This document shows positions 6,579-9,461 of a stretch of DNA of 9,461 nt, piece by piece. The DNA is from Candidatus Bathyarchaeota archaeon (GTDB lineage Archaea > Thermoproteota > Bathyarchaeia > Bathyarchaeales > Bathycorpusculaceae). Under the pieces are notes generated by a model. It was not told the DNA's origin. It saw nothing but the letters and a program-made list of their open reading frames with translations, and searched no databases. The stretch is from positions 1 through 9,461 of the forward strand of contig DAOVFL010000027.1 in the NCBI GenBank assembly GCA_030672945.1. The letters are read 5' to 3'. The first letter of the stretch is position 1, and the number at the start of each line of letters is the position of its first letter. The position numbers and the translations under genes are program-made.

Positions 6579-7292
6579 CTATTTTATCGTCACTTCATCA
6601 AATGTTTTAAAAGCATCACACTTATCTACGATTGCTTCATAATCGTTTCTTACTTGTCTGTAAGATCTCCATCCAAGTGGATGAAATAACACAACTACAT
6701 CCCTATTTTGGCTTTCGTTAATCAGCCACTCAATTGTAAATTGATTGGTTCTACTCATCCTATTTATCCAAAAAGCAGAAGGAAAGTAAACTATCCCATT
6801 AACAATGGTTTTTTTTTCCTCAGGGTTCTTCCCATTTCCAGAAAAATATCTTAATCCAAGCTTTCCGGCATAACCAATACATCTCTCAGGATCATATTGC
6901 CAAGTATGTCTCCTCTCGGCTTTCCCTGTTCCATCACCATGCTTACTCATTCCCATAATTGAGTCATGAAATGACTTGTTTACTTTCTTAAAATCTTTTT
7001 TAAAATCTTCAAATCGAGCTGTTCTGACAGCATGGAAACCAACGGCATGACTTCTTAAGATACGTTCACGCATATCTCTTTGTGGTATTGTAGTTGCTTT
7101 AAAAAAGAACGTGGCTCTTAAACCTCTATCATCCAGATCTTCTACAAGAAGCCTTAAATCTTCTAAATATCCAAATTGGCTAATCGCGAAAAGTCCATGG
7201 GATAAACGTAGGGTATTCAGAGAACCTCCTCCCTTTGGAAATCGTTTATAAAAATTATAAGCGTTGTCTACATCTACTCTAAGAATTACCAT
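6579..7292 (-). CDS. divergent CE4-like polysaccharide deacetylase
   Basis: The 237-residue protein has the outline of NodB/CE4 polysaccharide deacetylases. LRVDVDN (4-10) is the first strand with the metal/catalytic Asp pair; GLRATFFF (57-64) is the usual 'GvkATFF' strand; HAVGFHAVRT (82-91) sits at the histidine motif 2; VVVLFHPLGW (199-208) resembles the C-terminal leucine-histidine motif. In canonical CE4 enzymes motif 2 is H(S/T)xxH; here it is HAVRT, lacking the second histidine. SKHGDG (116-121) may supply a replacement ligand, as in WbmS-like variants. There is no signal peptide, so it probably acts in the cytoplasm on a precursor glycan. The ATG at 7292 overlaps the end of the radical SAM gene by 14 bases and has GGAG eight bases upstream, pointing to coupled translation. 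Fold assignment is fairly safe, activity less so. Confidence 0.72.
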   Translation of the reverse strand: MVILRVDVDNAYNFYKRFPKGGGSLNTLRLSHGLFAISQFGYLEDLRLLVEDLDDRGLRATFFFKATTIPQRDMRERILRSHAVGFHAVRTARFEDFKKDFKKVNKSFHDSIMGMSKHGDGTGKAERRHTWQYDPERCIGYAGKLGLRYFSGNGKNPEEKKTIVNGIVYFPSAFWINRMSRTNQFTIEWLINESQNRDVVVLFHPLGWRSYRQVRNDYEAIVDKCDAFKTFDEVTIK

Positions 7293-8376
7293 TCACCTCT
7301 CTCCTTTTACTCCCTTCACAAAAGAAATGATGAGACAATAAATGCTTCATCGCTATGTTGACTTCGTACCTATTGGTGCAGCCGGGACACTCATTCACAT
7401 ACATCCTCTCTGCAAGTTCTCTATGCTTCTTTGAACCTACAATGTCACGTAATTTGCTTTCTCGAAGATTCCCTATAGGCTTCATGATCCAGCAGCCTGG
7501 ATACACTTCACCATGAGACCCTAAATATACAATCTTGTATCCATGAACGCAATGAAAATCATACCGGTTTTTTTCTTTTAGGTAGTTTCTCGCATATTCT
7601 AGCATATGGTCGCAACTGGAGAATAGCCAAGGATATTTTTTTCGGGTTTTCTTCAGGTAGTCGATCGTTCTGTCAATTTTTTCCTCGTCTTTTACTAATA
7701 ATTCGGAAAAAGGTATTCCCTTGAAAATGTCAAGATTCGGATCTAGAAGATTAAAGAGCCAGTGAACACCTAAGCTCCTAGAAATCTCAATTAATTCCGG
7801 TATTTCATCAACATTCTGATTCAATAATATGGTAGTCACTATGGTGACCGAAACATCCAAACCTCTATCTTTCTTTAATCTTTGGACGGTTTCAATGCCT
7901 CTGATAGATTTCTCGTAACTGCCTGGGACACCCCGAATCACATCATCAGTATGTCCAATACCATCAACCGACACGGTAATATGCGTGACCCCGTTTTCTA
8001 GTAGTTCCTCTGCTTTGTCTTCGAGAAGAAGCCCATTAGTTACAATGATTATATTTCCAAATTGAAGTAAATTGGCTTCCTTTATTAGATCCCCAATATC
8101 ACTTCTAAGAAGGGGTTCTCCGCCAATAAAGATTACATTATTGACTCCAATACCCTTCAACTGATGTAGCGTATCTTTCATCTCTTCTGTGGTTAGTTCA
8201 TCCACGGACTTATTTTTCCACGCGTAGCAGGTTATGCACCTGCTGTTACAGTTCTCTGTAACCCTGATGTTAGCCCACTTAGGATTTAAAGGAACAAATC
8301 TTAGGAGTATCTGGGCACCTAAATATAACAAGATGTTACCAAATCTCTCTCTGAATCTAAGTCTCATTTTTGGCAC
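7279..8376 (-). CDS. radical SAM enzyme with SPASM-type auxiliary cluster domain
   Basis: A 365-residue radical SAM protein. ENCNSRCITC (41-50) is the CxxxCxxC site for the [4Fe-4S] cluster that cleaves SAM, with Cys 43, 47 and 50. FIGGEPLL (83-90) is the SAM-binding GGEP motif; VTNG (112-115) and SVDG (136-139) mark the next barrel strands. The C-terminal part has Cys276, Cys295 (VYPGCW), Cys330 and Cys333 (NECPGC), plus Cys353, typical of a SPASM/twitch domain with one or more extra clusters. Such enzymes modify peptides or sugars by radical chemistry; between a glycosyltransferase and a CE4-like gene, a glycan-related substrate is likely but unproven. GTG at 8376 directly follows the upstream stop codon and has GAGGA four bases ahead (8381-8385). 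An ATG at 8367 with AGGTG six bases ahead is an alternative. Confidence 0.94.
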   Translation of the reverse strand: MPKMRLRFRERFGNILLYLGAQILLRFVPLNPKWANIRVTENCNSRCITCYAWKNKSVDELTTEEMKDTLHQLKGIGVNNVIFIGGEPLLRSDIGDLIKEANLLQFGNIIIVTNGLLLEDKAEELLENGVTHITVSVDGIGHTDDVIRGVPGSYEKSIRGIETVQRLKKDRGLDVSVTIVTTILLNQNVDEIPELIEISRSLGVHWLFNLLDPNLDIFKGIPFSELLVKDEEKIDRTIDYLKKTRKKYPWLFSSCDHMLEYARNYLKEKNRYDFHCVHGYKIVYLGSHGEVYPGCWIMKPIGNLRESKLRDIVGSKKHRELAERMYVNECPGCTNRYEVNIAMKHLLSHHFFCEGSKRREVNGNS

Positions 8377-9255
8377 CTATTCCTCAAGCTTCAGCATGCA
8401 TATGACAGGTGGGCGCACTACTCCTCCTATTCTTCCAAGAGAAAACGCAACCAGCTGGGTAAAACGCAGAAGCTTCTTTGACAAGCGTTTAAAAGACAAG
8501 AGGGAAAGCATGGATCTTACAACAAAATAGAAGACCAAAATAATCTCTCTAAACTGAAATAAGCGATGTTTCCTTCTTAGCTGCGTCATCTGTAAGCCCC
8601 ACCTAAAATGTTGCTTGAACAGTTCTCGTAGGTTCCATGAGAAAACATGATAAACCTTTATGCTTGGATCAAAGAAAAGAAGCTTTCCATTAGACGCAAG
8701 CCTCCAAGAAAGTTCAGGACTGTTTCCTCCAGGTTCTTCATAACCTCCCATAGAGACAAACACTTCTTGTCTATAGGCACAATTTGTACCAAAGAATACC
8801 CCTTTGAATTCACCAAACTCCACTTTCTTTTGTACTGTGGGAAACCCTTGATCTTCTACGAAAATTTCTCCTGTTAGCTTTTGAATTTTATTCCAATAAT
8901 ACGAGTATGGAAGCACTGGACCTCCAACGCCATCAGTTCTTGGATGATTTTCGAAAAAGCTGAGAATTCTAACTAACCAATCTTTTTCGACGATGCAATC
9001 TGAATCCAAAAAGCAAAGAATTTTACCTTTAGCTTTTTTAATCCCTAGATTTCTCGCGAATCCTATTCCCCTCTTCCTGCAACTGCATACCCTCACAGAA
9101 AATTCTTTAACTATCTCCAAGGTGCCGTCAGTGCTACCGTTGTCAACGACTAACACTTCAAAAGGCTTCTGAGGATTCTCTCCTAAGAATAGAGAAGATA
9201 AAGTTTTTCGAATAGTATTAGCACTATTTAACGCGGGAATAATTACAGAAATCAT
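8377..9255 (-). CDS. family 2 glycosyltransferase (GT-A fold)
   Basis: A GT2 enzyme of 292 residues from the ATG at 9255. ISVIIPALNS (2-11), VVDNGSTDGT (36-45), DSD (84-86, metal-binding), FGTNCAYRQEV (155-165), GGY (170-172) and ELSWR (181-185, at the place of the ED.D..R motif) appear in family order. HFRWG (216-220) is the late RW motif. The C-terminal stretch from about 234 to 273 is hydrophobic and basic and may attach it to the membrane. Unlike the paralogue pair to the left, this is a separate subfamily. The frame can be extended to an ATG at 9312, adding 19 residues with no family similarity; a TATA-like box at 9325-9332 lies too close to that ATG to be its promoter, so 9255 is preferred. 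It leads the three-gene cassette with the radical SAM and CE4-like genes. Donor and acceptor are unknown. Confidence 0.92.
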   Translation of the reverse strand: MISVIIPALNSANTIRKTLSSLFLGENPQKPFEVLVVDNGSTDGTLEIVKEFSVRVCSCRKRGIGFARNLGIKKAKGKILCFLDSDCIVEKDWLVRILSFFENHPRTDGVGGPVLPYSYYWNKIQKLTGEIFVEDQGFPTVQKKVEFGEFKGVFFGTNCAYRQEVFVSMGGYEEPGGNSPELSWRLASNGKLLFFDPSIKVYHVFSWNLRELFKQHFRWGLQMTQLRRKHRLFQFREIILVFYFVVRSMLSLLSFKRLSKKLLRFTQLVAFSLGRIGGVVRPPVICMLKLEE

Positions 9256-9324
9256 GATATGCTTTTGTTCCGCTTCAAACGTGTTTTTAAAAGAAGCTGA
9301 ATCCACATGCATCCCACATTCACT

Positions 9325-9332
9325 TTATTATA
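9325..9332 (-). promoter_or_regulatory. TATA-like box upstream of the three-gene cassette
   Basis: The minus strand reads AAGTATAATAAAG (9323-9335), with TATAATAA as the likely box. With usual archaeal spacing transcription would start near 9300-9306, inside the 5' extension of the glycosyltransferase frame, leaving roughly a 45-50 base leader before the ATG at 9255. Not confirmed by a clear BRE. Confidence 0.35.
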
Positions 9333-9400
9333 CTTCCTAGGAAAAAACATAACAGGCTATTCACAGCGAGTTTTTAACATATGGGTCCACGTAAGCTTGC

Positions 9401-9420
9401 CAATAAAAGAGGCATAATAT
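9401..9420 (+). promoter_or_regulatory. possible promoter of a divergent plus-strand gene
   Basis: A purine-rich stretch AATAAAAGAGG, which could serve as a BRE, is followed by CATAATAT (9413-9420), a fair TATA box. Transcription would begin near 9440, about 15 bases ahead of the AGGAGG at the window end. The spacing fits a short-leadered gene that begins just beyond the right edge. Confidence 0.35.
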
Positions 9421-9455
9421 TGTTGAATTTTTGAGGAATTAGACCGATAATACAC

Positions 9456-9461
9456 AGGAGG
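9456..9461 (+). promoter_or_regulatory. AGGAGG Shine-Dalgarno at the right edge
   Basis: The last six bases read AGGAGG (CAGGAGG with the base before), a strong ribosome-binding sequence on the plus strand. A start codon would be expected about 5-10 bases outside the window. It suggests that a plus-strand gene begins there, divergent from the glycosyltransferase cassette. Confidence 0.4.

Noticed and set aside
9381..9434. 17-codon plus-strand frame (MGPRKLANKRGIILLNF) near the right edge
   Set aside because: No Shine-Dalgarno before its ATG, no known family, and it overlaps the more convincing TATA element of the divergent promoter.
1..9461. CRISPR array, insertion sequence or tRNA-associated integration site
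   Set aside because: No regularly spaced direct repeats, transposase motifs, terminal inverted repeats or tRNA-like cloverleaf were seen. The only large repeats are the paralogous glycosyltransferase genes and their remnant.

Overview
The window looks archaeal. Candidate promoters are TATA-like boxes rather than bacterial -35/-10 pairs, one of them about 28 bases ahead of a GTG start (a leaderless arrangement), and several starts are GTG. The proteins resemble cell-surface glycan enzymes common in archaea such as Bathyarchaeia and related Thermoproteota. That lineage is an inference; no marker gene is present to fix it.

Layout, left to right. Bases 1-168 (+) encode the C-terminal end of a fibronectin type III protein, followed by a possible terminator hairpin. 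All other genes are on the minus strand. Bases 216-404 hold a previously hidden fragment: the C-terminal end of a third copy of the family 2 glycosyltransferase found intact at 435-1334 and 2282-3199. Between those two paralogues lies a SAM methyltransferase (1440-2189). Upstream come a membrane glycosyltransferase (3234-4382) and a PIG-L/LmbE deacetylase (4495-5190) with its own TATA box. Next is a HemB-family protein (5271-6248) with altered A-site residues, then a 318-base AT-rich gap. A tightly coupled trio follows: glycosyltransferase (8377-9255), radical SAM/SPASM enzyme (7279-8376) and CE4-like polysaccharide deacetylase (6579-7292). The right edge carries a likely divergent promoter and an AGGAGG ribosome-binding site for a plus-strand gene that starts outside the window.

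Together the genes read as an accessory surface-polysaccharide or glycoprotein-glycan locus: four intact glycosyltransferases, two unrelated deacetylases, a methyltransferase and a radical SAM modifier, with signs of recent tandem duplication and loss. The HemB-like gene is the odd member. It keeps both Schiff-base lysines, the three zinc cysteines and the P-site residues, but by eye it has lost the arginines and glutamine that bind the second aminolevulinate. It may not be an ordinary porphobilinogen synthase.
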